Shown here: one piece after another, positions 53,172 through 62,960 of the stretch
How the letters are laid out: the number at the start of each line of letters is the position of its first letter
How positions within the stretch are numbered: position 1 is the stretch's first letter
Source: Sphingomonas sp. 37zxx
Lineage (GTDB): Bacteria; Pseudomonadota; Alphaproteobacteria; Sphingomonadales; Sphingomonadaceae
Assembly: GCF_000786205.1 (NCBI RefSeq)
Contig: NZ_JROH01000005.1
Location: forward strand, 1 to 64,000
Direction of reading: 5' to 3'
DNA: 64,000 bases
The notes under the pieces: model-generated
Databases searched by the model: none
Seen by the model: only the letters and a program-made list of their open reading frames with translations
What the model was told of the DNA's origin: nothing
Position numbers and translations under genes: made by a program

Positions 53172-55016
53172 TTGAAAGGCGGGATAGGGCGCATCGGTAT
53201 CTCTGCACTGCGACCGCAACTGCTGAACCACGGCATCGCCTTTGGCGCCGTGGCGATTGCCACGATCGTGCAACTGGCGCTGAGCCAGTGGCTGCCGGGG
53301 GCATCGCCCTATATTCTGTCCACCGTGGCGGTGCTGATCGCCGGCGTGCTCGGCGGTGCGCTGCCGGCGCTGATCGCGACCGCGCTTACCGTGGTGATTG
53401 CCTATTTCATGCGCTGGCCGGCGGGCGAAACCGGCGTCCCGGCGCTGGTCACCTTCCTGGTGGCCGCGACCAGCATCATCTGGATCGCACACCGGATCGC
53501 CCGCCGGACGGTCCAGGTCGATGAACTAGCCGACGAGCTGAACCTGATGATCGAGGGTGCCAGCGGCTATGCGCTGTACATGCTCGATCCGATGGGGCGA
53601 GTATCGATCTGGAACGAGGGCGCGCGGCGACTGAACGGGTGGCGCGCCGAAGACATTGTCGGGCGGCATTTCTCGCTATTTTATTCCGAACAGGCGGTCG
53701 CGGCGGGCAAGCCTTTCGGCGACCTCGATCGTGCGCGCAGCCAAGGCAAGGTAGACGAGGAAGATTGGCGGGTTCGCGAGGACGGGTCCGAGTTTCTGGC
53801 GCATGTGCTGATCACACCGCTATACGACAAGGTCGGCAATCTGCGCGGCTATGGCACCGTGATCCGCGACGTCACCGAACAGCGCGCGGGCGAGCATCAG
53901 GCAAGCGCCAGCGCCAACCATCTGCGCTCAATCCTGTCGACCGTTCCCGACGCGATGATCGTGATCAACAAGGCAGGCGACATCCTGTCATTCAGCTCCG
54001 CAGCCGAACGGCTGTTCGGCTATACCGAGGCGCAGGTGACCGGCACCAATGTCAGCCGGTTGATGCCCGAGCACGACCGGGTTCGGCATGACGGCTATAT
54101 CAACCGCTATCTCGACACCGGCGAACGGCGGATCATCGGCACTGGCCGCACCGTGATCGGCCAGCGGCGCGACGGCACCACCTTTCCAATGGAATTATCG
54201 GTCGGCGAAGCGGTGACCGATGGCGAGCGCGTCTTCACCGGCTTTATCCGCGACCTGACCGAGCGGCAGCAGATGGAGGAACGGGTCGAGGAGTTGCGAT
54301 CCAGCCTGGTTCATGCCGCGCGGGTCAGCGCGATGGGGACGATGGCATCCACCCTGGCGCATGAACTGAACCAGCCGATCACCGCCGTCGTCAACTACAT
54401 GCGCGGCATCCGCAACCTGACCCGCGATAATGATCCGGCAGATCGCCCGATGATCGAGGAAGCGCTGGAGGACGCATCGCGCGAGGCGATGCGCGCCGGC
54501 GATATTGTCCGGCGGCTGCGCGAGTTCGTGGCGCGCGGTGATGTGGAAAAAAGCGTCGAGGAATTGCCGCTGCTGATCGAGGAGGCAGCACATCTGGCGC
54601 TGATCGGCGCGCGCGAACGCGGCGTATCGGCTTCGTTCACGCATGATCCGGGCGCAACGTGCGTGCTGGTCGATAAGGTGCAGATCCAGCAAGTGCTGAT
54701 CAACCTGATGCGGAATGCGATCGAAGCAATGTCCGACGCGCCGCTTCGCCAGTTGACGGTATCGACCCATGTCGACGCGCCGGGCTTTGTCCGCCTCTCG
54801 GTTGCCGATACCGGCCCTGGCATTGCCCCCCACATCGCCGAAAACCTGTTTCGCGCGTTCAACACTACCAAGGCGGGGGGAATGGGCTTGGGCCTATCGA
54901 TCTGCCGGACGATCGTCGAGGCGAATGGCGGCCGGATATGGATGGAGCCACGCGAAGGCGGCGGCACCGCTTTCCACTTCACGATCGCGCAGTTCAAAAA
55001 GGAGACGGTGGAATGA
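53172..55016 (+). CDS. fixL: FixL-like haem-PAS oxygen-sensor histidine kinase
   Basis: A 614-residue membrane kinase. About four hydrophobic segments fill residues 20-112. PAS-A spans about 125-240. The second PAS matches the FixL haem domain closely: [19 protein letters not shown] has the haem-ligand His306, followed by [19 protein letters not shown] with the distal Arg. HisKA has His397 in LAHELNQPI and the ATPase domain ends [17 protein letters not shown]. Oxygen binding at the haem should inhibit the kinase. TTG is the only workable start, with GGAAGG just before. The fixJ start overlaps its stop. Confidence 0.9.
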   Translation: MKGGIGRIGISALRPQLLNHGIAFGAVAIATIVQLALSQWLPGASPYILSTVAVLIAGVLGGALPALIATALTVVIAYFMRWPAGETGVPALVTFLVAATSIIWIAHRIARRTVQVDELADELNLMIEGASGYALYMLDPMGRVSIWNEGARRLNGWRAEDIVGRHFSLFYSEQAVAAGKPFGDLDRARSQGKVDEEDWRVREDGSEFLAHVLITPLYDKVGNLRGYGTVIRDVTEQRAGEHQASASANHLRSILSTVPDAMIVINKAGDILSFSSAAERLFGYTEAQVTGTNVSRLMPEHDRVRHDGYINRYLDTGERRIIGTGRTVIGQRRDGTTFPMELSVGEAVTDGERVFTGFIRDLTERQQMEERVEELRSSLVHAARVSAMGTMASTLAHELNQPITAVVNYMRGIRNLTRDNDPADRPMIEEALEDASREAMRAGDIVRRLREFVARGDVEKSVEELPLLIEEAAHLALIGARERGVSASFTHDPGATCVLVDKVQIQQVLINLMRNAIEAMSDAPLRQLTVSTHVDAPGFVRLSVADTGPGIAPHIAENLFRAFNTTKAGGMGLGLSICRTIVEANGGRIWMEPREGGGTAFHFTIAQFKKETVE

Positions 55017-55636
55017 GCGACAAGCGATTGGTCCATATCATCGATGATGAAGACGGCGTTCGGCGCTCGGCCAGCTTCATGCTCAAGACCTCGGGCTTCG
55101 CGACATGCACGTGGGAATCGGGCACCGCGTTCCTGAAGGAAGTGCGCCACGCCGAACTCGGCTGCATCTTGCTCGACATCCGCATGCCCGAAATGGACGG
55201 GCTGGAGGTGCAGCAGGCGCTGAACGAACGCGGCGTGGCGATGCCGGTGATCATACTGACGGGGCATGGCGACGTCACCATCGCGGTGAAGGCGATGAAG
55301 GCCGGCGCGGTCGACTTTATCGAAAAGCCGTTCGAGAGCGACGTGCTGCTCGATGCGATCGGGCGCGCGTTCGATCGGATCGATATGGCGGCCGACGTCA
55401 TCGTGCGCGCCGCCGATGCCGGCGTCGTGCTGGGTGCGCTCACCGCGCGCGAACGCGAAGTGCTCGAAGGGCTGGCGCAGGGCTATCCGAACAAGACGAT
55501 CGCCTATGACCTTGGCATTTCGGCGCGTACCGTCGAGGTCCACCGCGCCAATGTGATGACCAAGCTTGGCGCGCGAAGCCTGTCCGACGCGCTGCGGATC
55601 GCATTCGCCGCCGGACTGGGAAACGGCAAAATCTGA
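55013..55636 (+). CDS. fixJ: FixJ-like response regulator
   Basis: A 207-residue regulator with an ATGA overlap to the kinase gene. The receiver has DDED at 11-14, phospho-acceptor Asp55 ([12 protein letters not shown]), ILTGHGD and IEKPF. A LuxR-type HTH follows from about 140 ([35 protein letters not shown]). The sequence is typical of FixJ, which activates low-oxygen genes such as fixK and high-affinity oxidase genes. Neither of those is in the window; hemN four kilobases upstream is a plausible indirect target. Confidence 0.9.
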   Translation: MSDKRLVHIIDDEDGVRRSASFMLKTSGFATCTWESGTAFLKEVRHAELGCILLDIRMPEMDGLEVQQALNERGVAMPVIILTGHGDVTIAVKAMKAGAVDFIEKPFESDVLLDAIGRAFDRIDMAADVIVRAADAGVVLGALTAREREVLEGLAQGYPNKTIAYDLGISARTVEVHRANVMTKLGARSLSDALRIAFAAGLGNGKI

Positions 55637-55810
55637 TACGCTGATATCATTGGAGCCAATGGCCGAGCCATCCGTATACACCCCTATGGCCACGTCTTTT
55701 GGACGCGCTAGGCTATGTCGATCCGAAAACAGGATAAAAGCCGCCTTGGCTGCAAGCTGATCTTCCTTTGGGCGGACGGACTTCGGACCGGGCAGCGGGA
55801 TGGAGATGTG

Positions 55811-56485
55811 ATGGCGATGATCGACGACGGCGGCACCGACAAGACGATCCGGCACATCGTGGTGCTCGGCCACCCCTCCCCCGGCAGCTTCAACCATTCG
55901 GTAGCCCGCACTTATTGCGAAACGGTGCGCGAATGTGGCCAGGTGGCGCAGCTTCGCGACTTGTACGCGCTCGAATTCGATCCGCTGCTGCGCTCGCAGG
56001 AACAGCCAGACGGAGCGCACTTCGCCCCTGCCCCGGATGTCCAGCCGGAACTGGGCTATCTTCAGCACAGCGCGATCGTGACCCTGATCTATCCGATCTG
56101 GTTCGGCATGCCACCGGCGATCATCAAGGGTTATGTCGATCGCGTGATGGGAGCAGGCTTTGCCGCGCGCAATTTGAAAACCGCCGGGGCCGGTCCATCG
56201 CTGCATGGCAAGAAACTGATGCAGTTCAGCTCATCGGCATCGACCAAATGCTGGCTGGAAGAACAGGGCCAATGGGTCGCGCTTCGGCGGGCGTTCGACG
56301 GGTATCTCACCACGGTGTTCGGCATGGAAGCGGGCGAGCATGTGCATTTCGATTCGATCGTCGAAGAGATGAAGCCGCGCCATATCGACGAAGCGCTGGC
56401 GGTGGTGCGCGAAAAGACGCGCTCGGTATGCGCCGCGCTGCTGCAACGCCAGCATCAGGCCAGGGTACAGCGGCTGCTGGGATAG
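55811..56485 (+). CDS. Flavodoxin-fold NAD(P)H:quinone oxidoreductase
   Basis: A 224-residue oxidoreductase of the NQO/KefF/MdaB type that reduces quinones with NAD(P)H. The flavin loop is VVLGHPSPGSFNHSVA, and LIYPIWFGMPPAIIKGYVDR is the hallmark second motif. GATGGAGATG lies before the ATG chosen; a frame open from 55715 lacks such a site. It sits between the FixLJ pair and the arsenic operon and could belong to either stress response. The 170 bases before it show no clear regulatory element. Confidence 0.88.
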   Translation: MAMIDDGGTDKTIRHIVVLGHPSPGSFNHSVARTYCETVRECGQVAQLRDLYALEFDPLLRSQEQPDGAHFAPAPDVQPELGYLQHSAIVTLIYPIWFGMPPAIIKGYVDRVMGAGFAARNLKTAGAGPSLHGKKLMQFSSSASTKCWLEEQGQWVALRRAFDGYLTTVFGMEAGEHVHFDSIVEEMKPRHIDEALAVVREKTRSVCAALLQRQHQARVQRLLG

Positions 56486-56534
56486 CACCGAACCAAAAGC
56501 ATCGGCAAAAGTCGATGGTTGCGGCGGGTAGTTC

Positions 56535-56552
56535 CATCGGATAATGCCGATG
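56535..56552. promoter_or_regulatory. Candidate ArsR operator abutting the arsR start
   Basis: CATCGG-ATAATG-CCGATG, perfect 6-base arms, ends one base before the arsR ATG. A related dyad CATCG-GCAAAAGT-CGATG lies at 56500-56517. Two tandem CATCG/CGATG dyads fit an autoregulated ars promoter. No ribosome binding site is visible, so the arsR message may be leaderless. Confidence 0.5.
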
Positions 56553-56553
56553 T

Positions 56554-56883
56554 ATGAACGATGACGATGCGCTTGCCTGCCTTGCCGCACTCTCGCACCC
56601 CACGCGGCTGACCGCGTTCCGGCTGCTGGTGCGCGCCGAACCCGATGGGCTTTCCACCGGCGCGCTGGTCGAGGCGACCGCGCTTGGCCAAAGCACCTTC
56701 TCCACCCATTTGGCGGTGCTGGTGGCGGCGGGGCTGGTGCAGCCCGAAAAGCAAGGCCGCCAGATAATCCAGCGCGCCGACATCGCCCGGCTGCGCGCGC
56801 TGATGCTGTTCCTTGCCAAGGATTGCTGCGGCGGCAGCGCCGAGCTTTGCGAACCGCTGATCGCCCAACTCGCCTGCTGCTGA
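56554..56883 (+). CDS. arsR: ArsR-family arsenite-responsive repressor
   Basis: A 109-residue winged-helix repressor (LSHPTRLTAFRLLVRAEPDG; STFSTHLAVLVAAGLVQPEK). It lacks the ELCVCDL metal site of E. coli ArsR in the recognition helix. Instead Cys91, Cys92 and Cys99 near the C-terminus (KDCCGGSAELCE) form the As(III) site type known from Acidithiobacillus ferrooxidans ArsR, and two more Cys end the protein. It heads the arsenic operon and a candidate operator lies directly before it. Confidence 0.91.
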   Translation: MNDDDALACLAALSHPTRLTAFRLLVRAEPDGLSTGALVEATALGQSTFSTHLAVLVAAGLVQPEKQGRQIIQRADIARLRALMLFLAKDCCGGSAELCEPLIAQLACC

Positions 56884-56895
56884 AGGAGTATCGCA

Positions 56896-57378
56896 ATGTC
56901 CGATCCGATTACCGCCAACACCGGCGCGACCGACAAAGCCCAGACCGACGCCGCGCAAGCCGTGACAATCTATCACAACCCCGCCTGCGGCACGTCGCGC
57001 AACACGCTGGCGATGATCCGCAATGCCGGGATCGAACCGCAAGTGATCGAATATCTGAAGGCTCCGCCGTCGCGCATGGTGCTGGTCGATCTGATCGCCC
57101 GCGCTGCCCTGACGCCACGCGCGTTGCTGCGCGAAAAGGGCACGCCCTATGCCGAACTCGGGCTGGACGACGCCAGCCTGAGTGACGATGCGCTGATCGA
57201 CGCGATGATCGCGCATCCGATCCTCATCAACCGACCGTTGGTGATAACGCCGATCGGCGTCCGCCTATGCCGCCCGTCCGAACTCGTGCTCGACATCCTG
57301 CCTGCCACACAACGCGGAGCCTTCACCAAGGAAGACGGCGAGCGGGTGACTGACGACACCGGAGCAAAGCTGCAATGA
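56896..57378 (+). CDS. arsC: Glutaredoxin-type arsenate reductase ArsC
   Basis: A 160-residue enzyme reducing arsenate to arsenite using glutathione/glutaredoxin. The catalytic Cys31 lies in [31 protein letters not shown] supplies the conserved Arg residues that bind arsenate. It has about 20 extra N-terminal residues compared with the E. coli enzyme. AAGGAG precedes the ATG; the acr3 ATG overlaps its stop. Confidence 0.93.
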   Translation: MSDPITANTGATDKAQTDAAQAVTIYHNPACGTSRNTLAMIRNAGIEPQVIEYLKAPPSRMVLVDLIARAALTPRALLREKGTPYAELGLDDASLSDDALIDAMIAHPILINRPLVITPIGVRLCRPSELVLDILPATQRGAFTKEDGERVTDDTGAKLQ

Positions 57379-58439
57379 CCGAGCAGCTTTCCAAGCCCGA
57401 GCGGCTTGGCTTTCTCGATCGCTGGCTGACGCTGTGGATCTTCGCGGCGATGGCGCTGGGGGTGCTGCTCGGCACAATCTTCACCGGTCTGCCCGCCGCG
57501 CTCAACAGCCTGTCGGTGGGCACCACCAATGTCCCGATCGCGATCGGGCTGATCCTGATGATGTATCCGCCGCTGGCGCGCGTGCGCTATGAAGACCTGC
57601 CCAAGGTCTTTGCCGACAAGCGGGTGCTGGCGCTGTCGCTGGTGCAGAACTGGCTGATCGGGCCGACCTTGATGTTCGCGCTAGCGGTGATCTTCCTGCG
57701 CGATTATCCCGAATATATGACCGGGGTGATATTGATCGGCCTGGCACGCTGCATCGCGATGGTGCTGGTGTGGAATCAGTTGGCGAAGGGCGACAATCAA
57801 TATGTCGCGGGGCTGGTCGCGTTCAATTCGATCTTTCAGATCGCCTTTTTCAGCGCCTATGCCTGGCTGTTCCTCACCGTCCTGCCGCCGCTGTTCGGGC
57901 TGGAAGGCAGCGTGATCGACGTAAGCTTCTGGACGATTGCCGAGGCGGTGCTGATCTATCTTGGGCTGCCGTTTCTGGCGGGGTATGTCACCCGCAAATG
58001 GCTGGTCGCCAGGCGCGGCAGCGATTGGTACGAAACCACCTTCCTGCCACGGATCGGGCCGATCACGCTGGCGGCATTGCTGTTCACCATCACCGCAATG
58101 TTCACGCTGAAGGGCGGCGACGTCGTCCGCCTGCCGCTCGACGCGATCCGCATCGCGATCCCGCTGACGATCTATTTCATCGTCCAGTTCCTGATCAGCT
58201 TCTTGATGGGCAAGCTGATCCAGGCCGATTATCCGCGCACTACCGCGATCGCCTTCACCGCTTCGGGCAATAATTTCGAGCTGGCGATCGCGGTCGCCAT
58301 CGCCGCCTTCGGGCTCGGCTCGCCGGTCGCCTTTGCCGCTGTGATCGGGCCGCTGGTCGAGGTGCCGGTGTTGATCCTGCTGGTCCAAGTCGCGCTGCGG
58401 CTCGGCCGGCGCTGGTTCCCCGCCACCGCGCCAGCCTGA
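57375..58439 (+). CDS. acr3: Acr3 arsenite efflux permease
   Basis: A 354-residue inner-membrane exporter with about ten TM helices that expels arsenite. The essential Cys126 is in [20 protein letters not shown], the Acr3 signature, and [20 protein letters not shown] is the second conserved half-site. It belongs to the bile/arsenite/riboflavin transporter superfamily, not the ArsB type. Its start overlaps the arsC stop (ATGA). Confidence 0.94.
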   Translation: MTEQLSKPERLGFLDRWLTLWIFAAMALGVLLGTIFTGLPAALNSLSVGTTNVPIAIGLILMMYPPLARVRYEDLPKVFADKRVLALSLVQNWLIGPTLMFALAVIFLRDYPEYMTGVILIGLARCIAMVLVWNQLAKGDNQYVAGLVAFNSIFQIAFFSAYAWLFLTVLPPLFGLEGSVIDVSFWTIAEAVLIYLGLPFLAGYVTRKWLVARRGSDWYETTFLPRIGPITLAALLFTITAMFTLKGGDVVRLPLDAIRIAIPLTIYFIVQFLISFLMGKLIQADYPRTTAIAFTASGNNFELAIAVAIAAFGLGSPVAFAAVIGPLVEVPVLILLVQVALRLGRRWFPATAPA

Positions 58440-58452
58440 CGGAGAATGCCAC

Positions 58453-59214
58453 TTGCCGCTACGCACCCTTGCCGACCCCGATCATTTGCCCGCGCTCGAT
58501 CGCCGCTACACCTTCGATCGCCCCGCCGCCGGCCTTGGCCCCGCCGATCCGCCCCCGCGCATCCTGCTGCTCTATGGCAGCTTGCGCGAACGTTCCTATT
58601 CGCGGCTGTGCGTCGAGGAGGCAGCGCGATTGCTGCAATGGTTCGGCTGCGAGACGCGCATCTTCGATCCCTCGACGCTGCCGCTGCCCGATCAGGTGGC
58701 GGGCGACGACCATCCCGCCGTCCACGAACTGCGCGAATCGTCGCTGTGGTCAGAGGGGCAGGTGTGGTGCAGCCCCGAGCGCCACGGCCAGATCACAGGG
58801 GTGATGAAAACGCAGATCGACCATCTGCCGCTGGCAATGGGCGGAATGCGGCCAACCCAGGGGCGGACGCTCGCGGTGATGCAGGTGTCGGCGGGTTCGC
58901 AATCGTTCAACAGCGTCAATACGTTGCGCGTGCTCGGCCGCTGGATGCGGATGTTCACCATCCCCAACCAATCCTCGGTCGCCAAAGCGTTCGACGAGTT
59001 TGACGATGCCGGGCGGATGAAGCCATCGAGCTATTACGACCGGATCGTCGATGTGATGGAGGAATTGGTGCGCTTCACCGTGCTGATGCGACCGCATGCC
59101 GCCAGGCTGGTCGATCGCTATTCGGGGCGCAAGGAGGCCGGGGTGGCGATCGACCCCGCCACCGATCTTTCGAGCATCGCGCTATTGAAAAGCCAGAGCG
59201 TTACGCAAGGCTAA
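58453..59214 (+). CDS. arsH: ArsH NADPH-dependent organoarsenical oxidase
   Basis: A 253-residue flavodoxin-fold protein. The FMN loop is [20 protein letters not shown], followed by [20 protein letters not shown] and [14 protein letters not shown], all typical of ArsH, which oxidises trivalent organoarsenicals. The start is TTG, eight bases after GGAG; an ATG seven bases earlier is in another frame. It closes the arsR-arsC-acr3-arsH operon. Confidence 0.92.
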   Translation: MPLRTLADPDHLPALDRRYTFDRPAAGLGPADPPPRILLLYGSLRERSYSRLCVEEAARLLQWFGCETRIFDPSTLPLPDQVAGDDHPAVHELRESSLWSEGQVWCSPERHGQITGVMKTQIDHLPLAMGGMRPTQGRTLAVMQVSAGSQSFNSVNTLRVLGRWMRMFTIPNQSSVAKAFDEFDDAGRMKPSSYYDRIVDVMEELVRFTVLMRPHAARLVDRYSGRKEAGVAIDPATDLSSIALLKSQSVTQG

Positions 59215-59225
59215 CGCATTTCCCC

Positions 59226-59253
59226 CGTCATTCCCGCCTTCGCGGGAATGACG
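59226..59253. repeat. REP-like hairpin between arsH and the convergent gene
   Basis: CGTCATTCCCGC-CTTC-GCGGGAATGACG, perfect 12-base arms. This sequence type is a common dispersed extragenic repeat in GC-rich proteobacteria. Placed 12 bases after the arsH stop and before the stop of the convergent gene, it probably acts as a bidirectional terminator. Confidence 0.65.
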
Positions 59254-59307
59254 AAAAGAAGATCGGTAGGTCAACGCGCAGTCATCCCGCTATCGGCGCG
59301 AATCGGC

Positions 59308-60711
59308 TCAATCGCCGGTCAGGATGCGATCGACCAATTGCTTCACGCTGGGCACGAAACCGTTCGAATAGAACGGGTCTTTCTTGAAATTATACGCATT
59401 ATGCCCTGCGAACATCAGATTCTGTTCGACCGGGCCGTCATGCGCGATGTCCTGCAGCGTCTTTTGAATGCAGAAGCTGCGCGGGTCGGCCAGGCGACCG
59501 GTCGAGTTCGTCTCGGTGTCCTTCCACGACGAAAAGGCGCAGTGGCTGAGGCAGCCCATGCAATCGGCCTGGTCCTTGCGGATCACGCCCTTTTCCTCGG
59601 GCGTCACGAACACCAGCGTATTATCGGGGGTCTTGAGCGCATCGGTGAAGCCCAGGCCGAACCATTCGCGCGCGCGCAGCAAATCGCCGCGCGTCACCCA
59701 GAAATTCTTGCCCTTTACCCCCACATCGAGCTGGAACACATGATCGCCAGCCTCCTGCGTCGAAAAGGCGATCTGCCGCTCGGAGCGCATCTCGAGGTTG
59801 CGCAGAAACGGGTTCCGCACCGCCGAGGAATAAAAGCCGGTCGGCGAGAAGCGGTGCAGCAGGACGTCGCCCTGCTCCAGCGTCATCAGCCGCGCCTTCC
59901 ACCCCTCGGGGATCGGGCTTTCCCGCGTCAACAGCGGGCGGGTGCCGTATTGGAACGCGATCGCGCCCAATTCGTCATTGTCGATCCAATTGGCCCAATC
60001 GCGCAGATACCACACGCCGCCCGCCATCACGATCGGAGTGCTGTCGGGAATGCCACCCTCCCGCATCACGTCGCGCAGCGCCTTTACGCGGGGATAAGGG
60101 TCTTGCGGTGCCAGCGGGTCTTCGGCGTTCGACAAGCCGTTATGGCCGCCGGCAAGCCAGGGATCCTCATACACCACCGCCGCCAGCCATTCGGCGGCCT
60201 TTGAATAAGCGCGCTTCCACAATGCGTTGAACGCGCGGCCCGAGCTGACGATCGGCAGGTAATGGACATTGTACGACGCCGCGATCTCGCTCAGCTTGTA
60301 CGGCATCCCCGCGCCGCAGGTGACGCCCGCCACCTTGCCGCGCGTGCGATCAAGCACACCGTGCAGGATGCGCTGTGCGCCGCCCATTTCCCACAACACG
60401 TTGATGTTGATCGCGCCCTTGCCATCGGCGATCTCATAGGCGCGATCGACCTGCTGCACCGCGCCTTCGATGGCATATTCGATCAGCTCCTCATGCCGCT
60501 CGCGGCGCGTTTGCGCGCGATAGATTTGCGGGATGATCTTGCCTTCATGGTCATAGCTATCGGCGTTGACCGCGCTCACGGTGCCGATTCCGCCAGCAGC
60601 GGCCCAGGCACCAGCCGATGCGTGGTTGGTAGCAGCCACCCCTTTTCCACCTTCGACCAATGGCCAGACTTCACGGCCATTATAAACGATCGGCGACAGG
60701 CCTTTGAACAA
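59308..60711 (-). CDS. Nitronate monooxygenase-like flavoprotein with Cys cluster
   Basis: A 467-residue FMN oxidoreductase of the nitronate monooxygenase (2-nitropropane dioxygenase) family. Recognisable TIM-barrel parts are HASAGAWAAAGGIGTVSAVN, VAGVTCGAGMP, LPIVSSGRAF, GGHNGLSNAE and PIVMAGGVWYLRD. It is longer than usual (about 320-380). The C-terminal extension carries DCMGCLSHC (Cys384, Cys387, Cys391) and Cys414, a spacing that could hold an Fe-S cluster or zinc. The physiological substrate is unknown. Confidence 0.88.
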   Translation of the reverse strand: MFKGLSPIVYNGREVWPLVEGGKGVAATNHASAGAWAAAGGIGTVSAVNADSYDHEGKIIPQIYRAQTRRERHEELIEYAIEGAVQQVDRAYEIADGKGAININVLWEMGGAQRILHGVLDRTRGKVAGVTCGAGMPYKLSEIAASYNVHYLPIVSSGRAFNALWKRAYSKAAEWLAAVVYEDPWLAGGHNGLSNAEDPLAPQDPYPRVKALRDVMREGGIPDSTPIVMAGGVWYLRDWANWIDNDELGAIAFQYGTRPLLTRESPIPEGWKARLMTLEQGDVLLHRFSPTGFYSSAVRNPFLRNLEMRSERQIAFSTQEAGDHVFQLDVGVKGKNFWVTRGDLLRAREWFGLGFTDALKTPDNTLVFVTPEEKGVIRKDQADCMGCLSHCAFSSWKDTETNSTGRLADPRSFCIQKTLQDIAHDGPVEQNLMFAGHNAYNFKKDPFYSNGFVPSVKQLVDRILTGD

Positions 60712-60789
60712 AACTTCCTCCAGGCAAATGATCGGCGCGCAAATATCGGGCGCGCGTTAGCGGGACCAGCCGGGGCTGGCGAGTTAAAG

Positions 60790-61929
60790 TTACGTTCCTA
60801 ATACACCAGGGCGACGCATCGCAGATTCATATAATTCGCGATACGCGGCGATCATGCCGTATTCGTCAAACAATTGAGCGGCCTTGATCCGATTCGCATT
60901 GCCGATCTTGGCACGCAGCTCGGGATGCTGGACCAGGATCGCCAGCCGATCGCGCAGATGCACTTCGTGCCGGTCGGGGCTTATATAGGGCAGGTTCTCC
61001 TCGGAGACCATGTGGCGAATATCGCCGATGTCGGGGGCGACCACGGGCAGCCCGGTCGCCATCGCCTCGATCACCGAAATCGGCTGCTGCTCGCTCTGCG
61101 ACGACAGTGCGAAGACGTCGAACAGCCCCATATATTTGTGCGGGTCGCGCAGGAATCCGGGCAGGTGCACCCGGTCTTCCATGAACATCCCCTCGGCCGC
61201 ATCGACGATCGCCTGCCGCTCCGGCCCCTCCCCCACGATCACCAATTCGGTATCGAAGGGGATGCCGCCCACCGCGCGGACCAGCAGCGGCAAATCCTTC
61301 ACCGGGCGAAGGCCGGCCAGTGTGCCCACCACCGGGCGGCGGCCCTTGCGCCGAAACCCGGGGATCGCGTTGCGGTTCGGTGCGGCGTAATAATTGGCGA
61401 GCGCGATGCCGTTGGGAATGCGCCGCACGCGGCCTGCGGGCTGTTTCCAAACCTTTAGCGCGATGTCTTCCAGCCGATGCGATGGCACCACCAACGCATG
61501 CGCCACCCCCATCGCCATCCGGCGATAGACATTGCGCATCGGGTTCAGCCCCTTGGCCTCGTCGCTGTTGAACCCGTCTTCATGGTGGATGATCGGCGGC
61601 GCGCCCTTGGGGAACACACGCTTGGCCATCACCCCGTCGATCGCGCCCCAATTATAGGTCAGCACCAGATCGAAGCGGCGCATGAAGCCGGCGATTGCCC
61701 CATAGCGCGCGACCGATGGCTTGCCGACCAGCGGCGGCGCGTCTTGCGCGATTTCATAGGCGACGCCTGGCGCGATCGCCGCGCGCGCGCCGAGCTGATC
61801 GGGCACGCCCGACACGATCGTATGGCGCGCGGCGGCACCAAATGCATTCATCAGCCGCACCGCCCGCGCTTCCTTGCCACCCAGCGAGAAAGACGAATGG
61901 AGGTGGAGAATATGGACCGGCGCGCTCAA
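60790..61929 (-). CDS. Glycosyltransferase family 4
   Basis: A 379-residue GT-B glycosyltransferase. The acceptor-side N-terminus is LHLHSSFSLGGKEARAVRLM. The donor-binding half has GTLAGLRPVKDLPLLVRA, VIVGEGPERQAI and FALSSQSEQQPISVIEAMAT, the E-x7-E region of family 4. It probably builds an exopolysaccharide or lipid-linked glycan; no other glycan gene is in the window. The ATG overlaps the stop of the alpha/beta hydrolase gene. Confidence 0.91.
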   Translation of the reverse strand: MSAPVHILHLHSSFSLGGKEARAVRLMNAFGAAARHTIVSGVPDQLGARAAIAPGVAYEIAQDAPPLVGKPSVARYGAIAGFMRRFDLVLTYNWGAIDGVMAKRVFPKGAPPIIHHEDGFNSDEAKGLNPMRNVYRRMAMGVAHALVVPSHRLEDIALKVWKQPAGRVRRIPNGIALANYYAAPNRNAIPGFRRKGRRPVVGTLAGLRPVKDLPLLVRAVGGIPFDTELVIVGEGPERQAIVDAAEGMFMEDRVHLPGFLRDPHKYMGLFDVFALSSQSEQQPISVIEAMATGLPVVAPDIGDIRHMVSEENLPYISPDRHEVHLRDRLAILVQHPELRAKIGNANRIKAAQLFDEYGMIAAYRELYESAMRRPGVLGT

Positions 61930-62942
61930 AGGAGAAGGTCGGGGCGTTCTGGGTTGGCCGAGGGTGCTTCTTCTTCCCCCCTCCCGCTTGCGGGAGGGGT
62001 CGGGGGAGGGCTTGTCTCCGAAACGGCCGGTTCGACAGGCCCTCCCCTAGCCCCTCCCGCAAGCGGGAGGGGGACTCTAGCCAGCAGCCGGTCAATCGCC
62101 GCCACCACCTCCGGCTCATCCAATGTCGGCGCATGGCCCGTCGCGGGCACCGTCACCAGCTCGCACTGCGGCAGTTCGGCCAGCATCCGATCGGCGACCC
62201 CCGCCGCCAAAATATCCGATCGCGCACCGCGCACGATCAGCGTGGGGACGTGCTTCAACTGGCGAAACGCACCCCACATATCCGGTCCCGCCTCGTTGCC
62301 GGGCAAGCGAAAGGGTTCGGCGATCTTCATATCGTAATCGGGTACGATCCGCCCGCCGGAAGTAAGCTTGTACAGCCGCTTGGCCATCACCAGCCATTGT
62401 TCGACATCATATTCCGAATAGATCGCGGCATTGTTTTCCGCGACCGCGCGCGCCGCATGCATCCAGGTGGGATATTGCGACGATTTGCCGACATAGGTGC
62501 GGATCCGCGCCAGCCCCTGCGGGTCGAGTTCAGGCCCGACATCGTTGAGCAACGCGCCGGCCAGCCGCGGACGCCCGGCGGCGGCCAGCAGCATCGTCAA
62601 TATGCCCCCCAGCGACGTGCCGAACGCAATTACCGATTCCAGTTGCAACTCGTCGACCAGCCGTCCGACATCCTGAAGATAGGTCAATGGTACATAGGTC
62701 ATCGGATCGCGCGCATAGGCGCTTTCGCCGCGCCCGCGCAGATCGACCGCAATCACCCGCCAATCGCCCGCCAACCGCTCTGCAACGCCCTCGAAATCGC
62801 GCGCGTTGCGGGTGAGGCCGGGAATACACAGGATCGCCGGCCGGTCGGCAGGCCCGGCATAATCGCGATAATGCAGGCGAAGCCCGTCATTCGACCACCA
62901 ATAGGCATCGGTGTAGCGGGCAAGGTTGCGCGAAGCGGCCAT
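61926..62942 (-). CDS. Alpha/beta hydrolase with repeat-derived C-terminus
   Basis: A 338-residue hydrolase from ATG 62942; an upstream ATG at 62978 would overlap selO. The oxyanion region is LCIPGLTRNARDF, the nucleophile elbow GTSLGG, and the catalytic His is in TGHAPTLDEP. The true fold ends near the AAIDRLLA helix. The remaining 45 or so residues (PLPLAGGARGGPVEPAVSET ...) are Pro/Gly-rich and come from a pair of inverted dispersed repeats. This tail also creates the ATGA overlap with the glycosyltransferase gene. The substrate is unknown. Confidence 0.88.
   Translation of the reverse strand: MAASRNLARYTDAYWWSNDGLRLHYRDYAGPADRPAILCIPGLTRNARDFEGVAERLAGDWRVIAVDLRGRGESAYARDPMTYVPLTYLQDVGRLVDELQLESVIAFGTSLGGILTMLLAAAGRPRLAGALLNDVGPELDPQGLARIRTYVGKSSQYPTWMHAARAVAENNAAIYSEYDVEQWLVMAKRLYKLTSGGRIVPDYDMKIAEPFRLPGNEAGPDMWGAFRQLKHVPTLIVRGARSDILAAGVADRMLAELPQCELVTVPATGHAPTLDEPEVVAAIDRLLARVPLPLAGGARGGPVEPAVSETSPPPTPPASGRGEEEAPSANPERPDLLL
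61976..62075. repeat. Inverted pair of REP-like elements inside a coding region
   Basis: Copy A (61976-62016) and inverted copy B (62034-62075) share about 40 bases with few mismatches, each containing CTCCCGCTTGCGGGAGGGG and a flanking AGGGC-TGTC. They face each other across 17 bases, so the pair can fold into one long hairpin. Both lie within the 3' end of the hydrolase gene. Confidence 0.7.
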
Positions 62943-62960
62943 CGGCACCCATATCGCCGC

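Noticed and set aside
55634..55650. TGATA-N6-TATCA as an FNR/FixK box after fixJ
   Set aside because: FNR/FixK boxes need TTGAT-N4-ATCAA; here the spacing is wrong and the outer T/A pair is missing.
58446..59003. ATG-initiated frame overlapping arsH
   Set aside because: It is out of frame with all ArsH motifs; arsH reads from the TTG seven bases later.
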